Shown piece by piece: positions 24,862-33,769 of a stretch of 64,000 nucleotides of DNA. Position 1 is the first letter of the stretch, and every line of letters begins with the position of its first letter. Both the position numbers and the translations under genes were made by a program. The DNA is from Gordonibacter sp034932485. Its GTDB lineage: Bacteria > Actinomycetota > Coriobacteriia > Coriobacteriales > Eggerthellaceae. The notes below the pieces were generated by a model. That model was not told the origin of the DNA. It did not search any database and saw nothing but the letters and a program-made list of their open reading frames with translations. Location of the stretch: NCBI GenBank assembly GCA_034932485.1, contig JAYFOQ010000001.1, positions 1 through 64,000 on the forward strand. The letters are read 5' to 3'.

Positions 24862-27303
24862 ATGTATCAGGTTCAGAAGCGCGACGGACAGGTTGCAGAA
24901 TTCGACATCGTCAAAATTTCGGCTGCTATCGACAAGGCGTTCGGTGCACGCGAGAAGCAATACCATCCCTCGACAATCGATCTTCTGGCCCTGAACGTGA
25001 CCGCCCATTTTGAATCAAAAATCAAAGATGGCATTATTACCGTGGAGGATATTCAAGACAGCGTCGAGGAAGTGCTCTCCACTGCTGGTTATGCCGACGT
25101 AGCGAAGTCTTATATCCTCTACCGTCGTCAGCGCGAGAAGGTGCGTAATGCGAATGCGACGCTACTGGACTACAAAGATCTCGTTGACCAGTATGTCAAG
25201 GTGGAAGACTGGCGCGTGAAGGAGAACTCTACGGTCACGTATTCCGTTGGAGGTTTAATTCTCTCGAATTCGGGAGCTATCACAGCGAATTACTGGTTGT
25301 CTGAGATTTACGACGACGAAGTGGCGAACGCCCACCGTAGTGCCGACATTCATCTGCACGATCTGTCGATGTTGACAGGCTATTGTGCAGGCTGGTCGCT
25401 TAAACAACTTATCACAGAGGGCTTAGGTGGCGTGCCGGGCAAGATTACCTCGAAGCCCGCCAGTCACTTATCGAGCCTCTGCAACCAAATGGTTAACTTT
25501 TTAGGCATTATGCAAAACGAATGGGCGGGTGCGCAGGCGTTTTCCAGTTTTGATACCTATTTGGCACCGTTCGTGCGGGCGGATGGCCTTACCTACAATG
25601 AGACAAAACAGTGTATAGAGTCGTTTGTGTTTGGGGTGAATACCCCTTCACGCTGGGGCACGCAAGCACCGTTTTCCAACATTACCCTGGATTGGATATG
25701 TCCACCAGACCTGCGCGATCAGCCTGCCATTGTGGGTGGCATAGAAAGGAATTTTACTTACGGCGACTGTCAGGCCGAGATGGATATGGTAAATAAGGCA
25801 TTCATTGAGATTATGATTGAAGGCGATGCTAACGGGCGTGGTTTCCAATATCCCATCCCTACGTACTCCATTACGAGTAATTTTGATTGGAGTGAGACAG
25901 AAAACAACAAGCTGTTGTTTGAAATGACTTCAAAGTATGGCACGCCGTATTTCAGTAACTACGTCAATTCCGACATGGAGCCCTCTGACGTACGTTCAAT
26001 GTGTTGTCGCTTGCGCCTTGACTTGCGCGAGCTGCGCAAGAAGTCGGGCGGCTTCTTCGGTAGCGGGGAATCTACCGGTTCTATTGGTGTGGTAACCATC
26101 AATATGCCTCGCATTGCCTACCAAGCGACGAGTGAGGCTGACTTCTATCGCCGTCTTGACCACCTTATGGATATCTCGGCGCGTTCGCTGCATACGAAAC
26201 GCGAGGTTATTACACGTTTGCTGGACGCTGGTTTGTATCCGTACACGAAGCGCTATCTGGGTACCTTTGAGAATCACTTCAGCACCATTGGTCTGGTGGG
26301 CATGAATGAGGCGTGCTTGAATGCGAAGTGGCTGTGCGTTGATATGACACAAGAGGCGGCGCAGGCGTTCACGAAGGACGTGCTGAATCATATGCGCGAC
26401 CGCTTGGCCGACTATCAGGAGGAATACGGCGATCTGTACAACTTGGAGGCTACGCCTGCTGAGAGCACCACGTACCGCTTTGCCAAGCACGACAAGAAGC
26501 AGTTTCCGAGCATAGTTACGGCGAACGACCAAGGCAAGCCGTACTATACCAATTCCTCGCATTTGCCGGTTGGCTTTACCGACGATATCTTCAGCGCGCT
26601 GGATGTGCAGGATGAGCTCCAGACGCTTTATACGTCGGGCACCGTGTTCCACGCATTTTTGGGCGAGAAACTGCCCGACTGGCAGAGTACGGCGATGCTG
26701 GTGCGCAAAATTGCCGAGAACTACAAGCTGCCCTATTACACCATGTCGCCTACGTACTCAGTGTGCAAAAATCATGGCTACATCGCAGGTGAGGTGTATG
26801 AGTGCCCGTGCTGCCACGAGGAAACCGAAGTCTACAGTCGAATTACTGGCTATTATCGTCCGGTGAAGAACTGGAACGATGGTAAGGGTCAGGAGTTTGC
26901 TGACCGTGTTGAGTACGACTTGAGCCATTCTCGCCTGGTGAAGCCTGCGCCGGCACCTGTAGAGGCATCCGTCGGCACGCAAGACGAAGCGGCAGTGAGG
27001 GGCGAGGCTGCTCCAGTTGCTGCAGGGGAGGTGCCGCAAAGCAGCATGCTGCCTGCGGGACGTTACTTGATAGCCACGCGTACCTGCCCTAACTGTAAGC
27101 ATGCCGCTTTGCAAATGGATGAGGCTGGTATTGACTACGAAGAACTTCTGGCCGAAGAGAACGTGGAGTTGGCGCAGTGCTTCCGCATCATGCAGGCTCC
27201 AACTATGCTGGAGGTGGCAGCCGATGGTGCTGTGACGGTTACGGCTGGCCCTGCGCTGGTATTCCGGAAGATTCGAGAGCTGAAGGCCAAGGTGGTTGCC
27301 TAA
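24862..27303 (+). CDS. nrdD: Anaerobic ribonucleoside-triphosphate reductase with C-terminal redoxin domain
   Basis: An 813-residue class III ribonucleotide reductase. An ATP-cone occupies residues 1-90. The glycyl-radical core follows, with 'VRSMCCRLRLDLREL' carrying an active-site Cys. The zinc motif is 'VCKNHGYIAGEVYECPCCHEE', then the radical loop 'YSRITGYYRPV' (Gly near 662). The 'STGSIGVVTINMPRIAY' segment lacks the Asn found in formate-using enzymes such as E. coli. This fits the thioredoxin-dependent subclass described for Neisseria bacilliformis. After a Pro/Ala linker (about 690-725), residues 730-813 form a glutaredoxin/NrdH-like domain with C742-P-N-C745, a likely built-in reductant. 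The activase gene is at 33857. Confidence 0.95.
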   Translation: MYQVQKRDGQVAEFDIVKISAAIDKAFGAREKQYHPSTIDLLALNVTAHFESKIKDGIITVEDIQDSVEEVLSTAGYADVAKSYILYRRQREKVRNANATLLDYKDLVDQYVKVEDWRVKENSTVTYSVGGLILSNSGAITANYWLSEIYDDEVANAHRSADIHLHDLSMLTGYCAGWSLKQLITEGLGGVPGKITSKPASHLSSLCNQMVNFLGIMQNEWAGAQAFSSFDTYLAPFVRADGLTYNETKQCIESFVFGVNTPSRWGTQAPFSNITLDWICPPDLRDQPAIVGGIERNFTYGDCQAEMDMVNKAFIEIMIEGDANGRGFQYPIPTYSITSNFDWSETENNKLLFEMTSKYGTPYFSNYVNSDMEPSDVRSMCCRLRLDLRELRKKSGGFFGSGESTGSIGVVTINMPRIAYQATSEADFYRRLDHLMDISARSLHTKREVITRLLDAGLYPYTKRYLGTFENHFSTIGLVGMNEACLNAKWLCVDMTQEAAQAFTKDVLNHMRDRLADYQEEYGDLYNLEATPAESTTYRFAKHDKKQFPSIVTANDQGKPYYTNSSHLPVGFTDDIFSALDVQDELQTLYTSGTVFHAFLGEKLPDWQSTAMLVRKIAENYKLPYYTMSPTYSVCKNHGYIAGEVYECPCCHEETEVYSRITGYYRPVKNWNDGKGQEFADRVEYDLSHSRLVKPAPAPVEASVGTQDEAAVRGEAAPVAAGEVPQSSMLPAGRYLIATRTCPNCKHAALQMDEAGIDYEELLAEENVELAQCFRIMQAPTMLEVAADGAVTVTAGPALVFRKIRELKAKVVA

Positions 27304-27321
27304 AGAGGTTTTATAATTCTC

Positions 27322-27338
27322 GACCAGGCTTGCTGGTC
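27322..27338. repeat. Small hairpin after nrdD
   Basis: GACCAG and CTGGTC arms lie just after the nrdD stop, preceding the main terminator. Confidence 0.3.
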
Positions 27339-27407
27339 CAGATGAGGGGCGTGTGCGAGAGCATATTTATACTCTATATCTACCACGACAGTAGCAAGCG
27401 CCCGCAA

Positions 27408-27453
27408 GCGAAGCGAGGCCGGTTTGTCAGACCCGGCCTCGCTTCGCGTTTTT
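27408..27453 (+). terminator. Strong Rho-independent terminator of nrdD
   Basis: A perfect 15-bp stem (27408-27422 with 27433-27447) is followed by GTTTTT. Confidence 0.9.
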
Positions 27454-27512
27454 AATGCCCTGCAGCAGGAAACTTCAACGATGATTAAATAACTCCGCGA
27501 CCTGCGGAATTG

Positions 27513-27563
27513 ACACTTTGATAAAAGTGTAGATTGACGCGGTGTCACCTCGGGGAATACACT
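27513..27563 (+). promoter_or_regulatory. Promoter and operator of the TetR gene
   Basis: ACACTTTGATAAAAGTGT (27513-27530) has perfect 7-bp arms. It ends just upstream of a promoter TTGACG (27534-27539), 18-bp spacer, TACACT (27558-27563). The palindrome is a plausible TetR-type operator. Confidence 0.55.
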
Positions 27564-27666
27564 CGCCTTAACAGCTTAAGCGGTGATCAGGTAGGGGATA
27601 TTAGACGCCGGTTGAGTATTTTGCTTCGAGTTATGTCGAGGTGGTTGGAAAGGGGACGTGCGACTT

Positions 27667-28284
27667 ATGGACGGCACCTGTAAACATCAAGCTCGTCGGG
27701 AAGAGATCGTATTTGCTGCGCGCGATCTGTACGAGGAGCGTGGGCTTGAGCATACCACTATCAAGGATATTGCAGAGCGCGTGGGCGTTGCTCGATCGCT
27801 TATCTACCATTACTTTCCCGATAAAGATGCGTTGACCGATGCGGTTCTTGATGATCTTGTTGAAGATTTTCTTGAGGCGCTGCGTTATTGGAATGCGCAG
27901 CGTGAGCACGGCAATGTTGATAAAGCTCTTGCGGATTGCTTGCGTCTGTTCCGCAATGGCATCTTTGAAAATGGTTCGTTTCGGTGTAGTCTAGCGAATA
28001 CTGAGAATGCGGCCCTGTACCTGCATTTTATACAGGTGGTGGCAGATCGTATTGCGCGCTATATCGTCAATTCTACGGTAAAAGATTTCGAACGTTATCA
28101 TGAAATCGAGATCGATCATGTATATGAAACGTTCTACATGCTGATTATTGGCCTGATAGGCCTTGTTCGAGCCTACCCAGAGATAAGCGATAGCACCCTG
28201 CGAGACTTGGCTGCTCAAACACTGCATATTGAGCGTTATCTGCGAGATGAACCGGAAGGTGGTGTAGCTACGCGTCCGGCTTGA
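27667..28284 (+). CDS. TetR/AcrR family transcriptional regulator
   Basis: A 205-residue regulator with the TetR helix-turn-helix 'REEIVFAARDLYEERGLEHTTIKDIAERVGVARSLIYHYFPDKDALTDAV' and an all-helical ligand domain. ATG 27667 lies 11 nt after AAAGGGG; GTG 27658 is an alternative but too close to it. It precedes, in the same direction, the cytochrome/flavoprotein cassette and probably controls that cassette and itself. Eggerthellaceae reductase clusters commonly carry a dedicated regulator. Ligand unknown. Confidence 0.88.
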   Translation: MDGTCKHQARREEIVFAARDLYEERGLEHTTIKDIAERVGVARSLIYHYFPDKDALTDAVLDDLVEDFLEALRYWNAQREHGNVDKALADCLRLFRNGIFENGSFRCSLANTENAALYLHFIQVVADRIARYIVNSTVKDFERYHEIEIDHVYETFYMLIIGLIGLVRAYPEISDSTLRDLAAQTLHIERYLRDEPEGGVATRPA

Positions 28285-28494
28285 GGTCGCGCGCGATTCG
28301 AATAAGGCGTCCAGCTAATACGTTCGAAAAAAGGTTTTAGTAATTTGGCAATACCCCGTTTGTAGGGAGGGCTTGCGCCCCCTTAGGTACGTGTATGCAG
28401 ACTACTGGTTGGTATGGATTATGCGGAAATGTCGGTTTGCGCGGGAGGCGTAGATTGGCCCGAAAGCAGCATAACAAGGAAAGGAGCAGCACTT

Positions 28495-29091
28495 ATGGAA
28501 GACGTGGGAAAGGGAGCGGGCGCGCCAGCTGCCAAGAGGCCAAAGCGAAAGTGGCCCATTGTTGTGGGCGTAGTAGTAGCGGTGCTCGTGGCGGCAGGTG
28601 CAGGGTTCTGGGCGTGGCATGAACAGCCCAGTTTCTGTAACGCCATCTGTCACGATCCGATGGATAACTATGTGGAAGGATACTACCACGATGCCTCGGT
28701 CATGGCGTACGCGCATCAGCAAGAAGGAAAAACTTGTCTTGATTGCCATGAGGCAAAGATAGAAGAACAGGTGGCCGAGGCAGTGTCGTGGGCGAGCGGA
28801 TCTTACCAGGTAGATGAGGTGGGCAACTTAGCTACCACCGGTGTGACGGCCGATAAGGCATTTTGTGCTAAAAGCGGGTGTCATGATTGGGATGCGGTTG
28901 TGGCAGCCACACAAGATTGGGGCGGAGATGAGGGCGTAAACCCGCACCAGTCGCATCAGGGTGAGGCTATCGATTGTAGCAACTGTCATGTTGCGCACGG
29001 TACGTCGTATATGTACTGCAATACCTGCCACGATTATAAGGTTCCTGATGGATGGCAGCAACCGCGATCGAATGAGGGAAAGGCGGCATAA
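28495..29091 (+). CDS. Membrane-anchored multiheme c-type cytochrome
   Basis: A 198-residue NapC/NrfH-like or cytochrome c3-like electron carrier. One N-terminal helix (about 21-41) anchors it; the rest is extracytoplasmic. Five candidate haem sites are seen: C48-x3-C52-H, C81-LD-C84-H, C124-x4-C129-H, C161-SN-C164-H and C175-NT-C178-H. The CX3CH and CX4CH spacings are unusual. The first motif is followed by Asp-Pro-Met, like the Met-ligated menaquinol-side haem of NrfH. ATG 28495 follows AAGGAAAGGAGC. It likely passes electrons from menaquinol to the flavoproteins downstream. Confidence 0.9.
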   Translation: MEDVGKGAGAPAAKRPKRKWPIVVGVVVAVLVAAGAGFWAWHEQPSFCNAICHDPMDNYVEGYYHDASVMAYAHQQEGKTCLDCHEAKIEEQVAEAVSWASGSYQVDEVGNLATTGVTADKAFCAKSGCHDWDAVVAATQDWGGDEGVNPHQSHQGEAIDCSNCHVAHGTSYMYCNTCHDYKVPDGWQQPRSNEGKAA

Positions 29092-29555
29092 TGAAGAAAA
29101 CAGCAATGGTCGCCTGCGGGGCTGCTGCACTTGCATTAGGGCTTTCCGGCTGCGCGAACTACGAGGGAACAGGCTCAAAAGATGCTGCAAGTGCTGAGCA
29201 GTTGGCTATGCGATTGGATGACCCGTGGGCCGAATATGCGCGTTTACAGGTTGATCCTGCAGCTAAAGCGCAGGGTTCGTATGCCGACGGTGTGTATATC
29301 GGCAAAGGCAAAGGCATGGATGGCCTGATTACAGCCACGCTGCTTATCGAGAGCAATCACCTTACCTGTATCGCAACAACGCAAGAGGGTGAAAGTCAGA
29401 GTGTCGGGGGTTACGAGGCTATTCGAGACGGTGTCTATGCGTCTTTGATTGACGCCGCGCAGGGTTCGGATATCGACACGGTGACGGGTGCAACTATAAC
29501 GACGGCAGGCGTGCGTCAAGCGGTTGACAATGCCCTTGAACAGGCACGACAGTAG
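29091..29555 (+). CDS. FMN-binding domain lipoprotein
   Basis: A 154-residue exported protein. The signal peptide ends in a lipobox, LSGC with lipidated Cys21. The FMN_bind domain follows ('SYADGVYIGKGKGMDGLITATLLIESNHL'). The flavinylation motif T132-G-A-T135 in 'DIDTVTGATITTAGVRQAV' suggests covalent FMN on Thr135 added by ApbE, which is not encoded in the window. Its ATG overlaps the cytochrome stop by one base. It probably relays electrons between the cytochrome and the reductase. Confidence 0.9.
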   Translation: MKKTAMVACGAAALALGLSGCANYEGTGSKDAASAEQLAMRLDDPWAEYARLQVDPAAKAQGSYADGVYIGKGKGMDGLITATLLIESNHLTCIATTQEGESQSVGGYEAIRDGVYASLIDAAQGSDIDTVTGATITTAGVRQAVDNALEQARQ

Positions 29556-29568
29556 GGGAGGTGCGAAG

Positions 29569-31440
29569 ATGAGCGAATCCATGAAGAGCGGCAAGCGTGC
29601 GGGTCTTTCCCGGCGCGATTTTCTCTCAGGAGCAGCAGCGCTTGTGGGTTCTACGGCTGCCGCCACTGCGCTGGCAAGCGTTGCTCCAGCAACAGCGATA
29701 GCCGAGGAAGCGGGCGTTATTGGTGATTGGGCAGCCGATGGTTCTAAGAATGTAGCCGTACCCAGCAGCGCCGCGACCAATGCGTCGGCAAGTGATGGCA
29801 CCTTCCGCGATCATAACGCGGCGGCGTTTCCGGCAAATGATGCTACTCCTATTCCTCCACGGTCTGTGCCTTCGAAGTGGGATTACGAATGCGAGATTTG
29901 CGTGGTAGGTGGCGGTGGCGGGGGCTTGAATGCTGCCGCACGCAGCGCTCAGCTGGGGGCCGATACTATTTGTGTCGAAGCTATGGGATTACATGGCGGC
30001 AATGCGCAGTGCGCAGGCATGTGCGCAATTCTCGGGGGTTCGAAGTTGCAGGAATCCAAGCGCTTTGCTTTCCCCGAATATCCTTTCGACGCACGCAAGC
30101 TTTCCGACTGGGCCATGGACGAGTATCACTACGCAGCCGACCCTCACCTTATTTATCGCATTGCTGAATCGGGCGGTATTTGTATCGACTGGATGGCCGA
30201 TTGTGGTGTGCAATGGCGTTTGGGTGAGGTTCCGGTATATGTCGCGCCGAAGAATTCAACGCTTGATCACCACGTGCAGAAGATGAAAGATGCCACCGAC
30301 GCCATGTTCGCATTTGGTCAGCGTCATGGAGTGGATTATCACTTTCAGAGTCCGGCAGAAGCACTGGTGGTAGATGACAGCGGACGAGTGGTGGGTGTGG
30401 TGTGTCGCGAGGATTACGACCGCGAGGTGTACATTCATGCAACGCGTGGAGTTATTCTCACGGCGGGCGGTTTCTGCAATAACAAGGCACTGCTAGATAA
30501 GTACATTCCTACTGCAGCTATGGGCTGTGCGTCAAGCTACCTTACGGGTGGCGAGACGGGCGAGTGCTTCCGCATGGGTCTCGGTGCTGGAGCTGATGTG
30601 TCGGGCTTCAATAGCTCAGCTTCGTTTGATGGTGGCGTGGACTGGCAGGCCGAAGGGGGGCAGTGGGCACGTTTTCTCTACGATGGTATGACGCAACTCT
30701 CGCGCCAGCCTTGGTTTACGGTTGATCGTTGCGGGAATCGCCTACGTTACATGGATAGTCGCGTGAAAAAAGACGGAGCGGATGCCATCTATGCGTTGGG
30801 AGATCTGGCGACTATTCAGATGACACCCCCGGGACACCGTAGCTATATTATCTTTGACGCTCATTACGAAGATCATCTTGCCGGGTTCGCTCAGGAGCAC
30901 TGCCGTAAGCTTATCACGCCAGATCTCGAGCAAATTGACAAGGTACCCGAGCATTATCGCGATTGGCATCACGGTGTGCAGGATGCGATTGATGCCGACG
31001 TACTGAAGCGCCGCGATACGCTGGAAGAGCTTGAGCGCGATTTAGGCTTCCAGCCTGGTGTGCTGCAAGCGGCGGTAGATCGGTGGAACGAAACCTGTGA
31101 ACTCGGTGAGGATGACTTTATGTATCCCATGGAGCCCGAATGGTTGCATGCCATTAAGGACCCACCGTTCTATGGCTGTCGAATTGGCGGCAACCTATAT
31201 GGAACGAAGGCCGGGTTGCTTATTAACGATGAGATGCAGGTTGTTTCTACGAAGGGCACGGTTATTCCTGGTCTGTATGCAGGCTGGCATACGGCTGGTG
31301 GTGCGTGCGGTGAGAATAGCTACATCGGCGATCCTATTCTCGGGTCACTCTTGGGCGATGTGAGCCTAGCGTTTTGCGGCGGGTATTTGTGTGGCACGTT
31401 CGCCGTGCAAAACGAACGGGGAAGTGAGGAGACCATATGA
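29569..31440 (+). CDS. Tat-exported FAD-dependent fumarate/urocanate reductase-like protein
   Basis: A 623-residue flavoprotein. A twin-arginine signal (S14-R-R-D-F-L) precedes an Ala-rich hydrophobic stretch. FAD binding begins 'ECEICVVGGGGGGLNAAARSAQLG' (glycines 114-119) and ends with 'GENSYIGDPILGSLLGDVSLAFCGGY'. It belongs to the FAD_binding_2/flavocytochrome c family, whose members reduce fumarate, urocanate, cinnamates or, as Cgr2 of Eggerthella lenta, digoxin. The substrate cannot be inferred. ATG 29569 follows GGGGAGG; it overlaps the next gene by ATGA. Confidence 0.92.
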   Translation: MSESMKSGKRAGLSRRDFLSGAAALVGSTAAATALASVAPATAIAEEAGVIGDWAADGSKNVAVPSSAATNASASDGTFRDHNAAAFPANDATPIPPRSVPSKWDYECEICVVGGGGGGLNAAARSAQLGADTICVEAMGLHGGNAQCAGMCAILGGSKLQESKRFAFPEYPFDARKLSDWAMDEYHYAADPHLIYRIAESGGICIDWMADCGVQWRLGEVPVYVAPKNSTLDHHVQKMKDATDAMFAFGQRHGVDYHFQSPAEALVVDDSGRVVGVVCREDYDREVYIHATRGVILTAGGFCNNKALLDKYIPTAAMGCASSYLTGGETGECFRMGLGAGADVSGFNSSASFDGGVDWQAEGGQWARFLYDGMTQLSRQPWFTVDRCGNRLRYMDSRVKKDGADAIYALGDLATIQMTPPGHRSYIIFDAHYEDHLAGFAQEHCRKLITPDLEQIDKVPEHYRDWHHGVQDAIDADVLKRRDTLEELERDLGFQPGVLQAAVDRWNETCELGEDDFMYPMEPEWLHAIKDPPFYGCRIGGNLYGTKAGLLINDEMQVVSTKGTVIPGLYAGWHTAGGACGENSYIGDPILGSLLGDVSLAFCGGYLCGTFAVQNERGSEETI

Positions 31441-32342
31441 GTGGAAAGGTAAGCGAATTGGTAGGCACCTCGCAAGTTGAAAGTGCTAACCAGGTTGGAA
31501 AGTGCCAATCGAATGAGACTGCTCCTTTGGTCGGGGAATCCTCCGCTGAGTGTAGGCTCGACGAGGGGTCCATTCCGTCTCCTGCTCTAAAGGACGTAGG
31601 TCGATCGTTTCTGTATGCATTTGGCGTAGCGCTTGCGGTGGCATTAATAGGGCGTATTGGGCTTGCCATCATGGATGTGTTTGGTGTGCTCACTTATGAC
31701 TATATCGCTGCGTCTACGGGTACCTTGTTGAACCAAGTGTGTTCGGCGCTCACGGGGCCGGCGCTTGTGGCGTTCATGATGTTGGGCGGCTTAGTGTGTG
31801 CGCTGTCGGTTGCGGCGGTGTTGCTGTATGCCTATTGGTATAGCCGCGGTGTGCAGCGACTTGCTAGCTTTGGGCCGGCACTTGCCGCGGGGGCTGCTAC
31901 AACAGTGGCAGGCCTGGTGTGCGCGCTTGTGTTTGCGAATGGCATTATGTCGGCAGTACAAATGGCATCCATGAAAACGAAACTCGTAATGGATGGCTCT
32001 ATGTTGCTTATGGGCTTGATGCTAATTGTAGCTGTCGTATTGCTAAATGCTGCGGCTTGTGTGGTGGCTTGTGCGTGCATCGCGCGAGCGAAAAGTCCCG
32101 ATCGTGTTGGTGTCGGCATGATAGCTGCTGCGTTGGTATGCGGTTTGGTGGTTATGGTAATTGCAGTACCTGCGTTTGCTTCCCTCAATGTTGCACATAT
32201 CAATGGCCTTGCATCCGCGGGTTGGTTCACTTTGGCAGCGGGAGTAAATGCGGCGATATTGGTGCTGGCGGTGCAGCTTGCAGATCGGGCTCTTGGTGTG
32301 CCTAAAGCTCCTGCCGCATCTTCAGGTTTGGGGTCTCATTAA
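31437..32342 (+). CDS. Membrane protein of the flavoprotein cassette
   Basis: A 301-residue protein with a hydrophilic N-terminus of about 50 residues and six or seven hydrophobic helices. I recognise no family. Its start overlaps the flavoprotein stop (ATGA), so it is translationally coupled and probably part of the same system, as a membrane anchor, quinone-interacting subunit or transporter for the acceptor. No haem-binding histidine pattern is evident. Confidence 0.7.
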   Translation: MSGKVSELVGTSQVESANQVGKCQSNETAPLVGESSAECRLDEGSIPSPALKDVGRSFLYAFGVALAVALIGRIGLAIMDVFGVLTYDYIAASTGTLLNQVCSALTGPALVAFMMLGGLVCALSVAAVLLYAYWYSRGVQRLASFGPALAAGAATTVAGLVCALVFANGIMSAVQMASMKTKLVMDGSMLLMGLMLIVAVVLLNAAACVVACACIARAKSPDRVGVGMIAAALVCGLVVMVIAVPAFASLNVAHINGLASAGWFTLAAGVNAAILVLAVQLADRALGVPKAPAASSGLGSH

Positions 32343-32414
32343 CGGGGTTTGAAAGTTTTACTGCAACCTAATTAACAGGCCCCCTTAACAAGTATCGAGA
32401 GAAAGAAGCCTTCC

Positions 32415-33410
32415 ATGTTGTTCCAAGTTTATGGCGAAAATGCCCTCTACCAATGGGCCGGATGGGCCATGGTGTTTGTTGGTCTTATTCTTATTAATGA
32501 GATAGCGCGTCGATCCAAGGCTGGTGGCATCTTTTGTTTCATTGCCGTGCCCGCGGCCCTCACCGTCTACTTTGCAGCCATTTACGTGGGCGCGGGCATG
32601 GGTGCCGAATGGGCGCTGAACAACCCCACCTACATGCATATGAACAGCTGGTTTCATTATGCGAAGCTTTACGCGGCCACCATTGGCTGTATTGGCTTCA
32701 TGGCCATTAAGTACGCATGGGGTCCAGGAAAGAAGCACTGGTTTCTTTGCTTCCCGTTCGTTATTGTGGCTATAAATATTCTCATTGCGGTGGTCAGTGA
32801 TTTTGAGAGCGCTATCCGCGCATGGGGTACCACATGGGTATCAACCGAGGGCGTAACGCTTTATGGCGGTTGGCATAATGTGTTTAACGGCGTGGCGGGT
32901 CTTATTAATATTGCTTGTATGACCGGCTGGTTTGGTATCTATGTGTCAAAGAAGAAGCAGGATATGTTGTGGCCCGATATGACCTGGGTGTTTATTATTG
33001 CTTACGACCTGTGGAACTTCTGCTACACCTACAATTGCCTGCCCACGCATGCCTGGTACTGCGGCCTCGCGCTACTGCTGGCACCTACGGTGGCTGCATT
33101 CTTCTGGAACAAGGGCGGCTGGATTCAAAATCGTGCGTTCACCTTGGCTGTGTGGTGCATGTTCGCCCAGGTGTTCCCGGCATTCCAAGACTATAGCGTG
33201 TTCAGCGTGCAATCGGTGAACAACCCGAACGTGAATTTGGCGGTGTCGGTGATAGCGCTTTTGGCGAACGTAGCGGCCTTTGCCTACATCATCTATCGCG
33301 CGAAGAAGCTGCATCGTAACCCATATATGCAGGAAGTATTTGTTGGCACCAAAGATTACGAGCAAGCTATGGCCCGTCGTGAGGACGTGCAGCCCACCAC
33401 GGCCGCGTAA
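32415..33410 (+). CDS. Polytopic membrane protein, DUF5692-like
   Basis: A 331-residue protein with about nine hydrophobic helices and many aromatic residues (Trp, Tyr, His), e.g. 'MNSWFHYAKLYAATIGCIGFMAIKYAWGPGKKHWF' and 'WPDMTWVFIIAYDLWNFCYTYNCLPTHAWYCGLALLLAPT'. This resembles the DUF5692 family of anaerobic Actinobacteria and Firmicutes, assigned from memory and tentative. It lies 72 bp after the previous gene, behind AGAAAGAAG. Role unknown; a transporter for the reductase substrate is one possibility. Confidence 0.65.
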   Translation: MLFQVYGENALYQWAGWAMVFVGLILINEIARRSKAGGIFCFIAVPAALTVYFAAIYVGAGMGAEWALNNPTYMHMNSWFHYAKLYAATIGCIGFMAIKYAWGPGKKHWFLCFPFVIVAINILIAVVSDFESAIRAWGTTWVSTEGVTLYGGWHNVFNGVAGLINIACMTGWFGIYVSKKKQDMLWPDMTWVFIIAYDLWNFCYTYNCLPTHAWYCGLALLLAPTVAAFFWNKGGWIQNRAFTLAVWCMFAQVFPAFQDYSVFSVQSVNNPNVNLAVSVIALLANVAAFAYIIYRAKKLHRNPYMQEVFVGTKDYEQAMARREDVQPTTAA

Positions 33411-33483
33411 GGGCGACAGCGGGAAGCTGGGCGAATCTGTTTTGGATTACTGGAGGGTTTGCGTCGCCTCCAAAAGATAGTAC

Positions 33484-33516
33484 GCGCGCTGTAGGTTCTT
33501 GTGACCTACGGCGCGT
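33484..33516. terminator. Hairpin after the respiratory cassette
   Basis: A 13-bp stem (33484-33496 with 33504-33516, two G-T pairs) closes TCTTGTG. It lacks a T-run. Confidence 0.5.
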
Positions 33517-33589
33517 GGCTGTTGGGTGGGCTTGAGGCGTGGTTTGGAGACCCGTGTCTAGTGCCGTTTGTGCAAAGAGCGCGTCAGTA

Positions 33590-33769
33590 TTGCAAAAATC
33601 GCCTTCGTGAAGCGATTTGGCGGCTCTGAGCGCCAAAAAGAGCGTTCAATCAAACGTGCAGGTATTTTCTGTAAAATCGAATAATCCTTTGAACAGGCGT
33701 TTCTTTTCTTTTGTATTTATTGGCCTGTTTGATGGCCTAAAAATCGCTTCAGGAAGGCGATTTTTGCAA
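33590..33769. mobile_element. 180-bp MITE-like inverted-repeat element
   Basis: Terminal 29-bp inverted repeats (33590-33618 and 33741-33769) differ at one base. Each arm is itself nearly palindromic (AAATCGC...GCGATTT). The interior holds shorter hairpins, including AACAGGC/GCCTGTT. It has no gene and lies between the cassette and nrdG. It could be a miniature transposable element or a long structured RNA or terminator. Confidence 0.5.
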
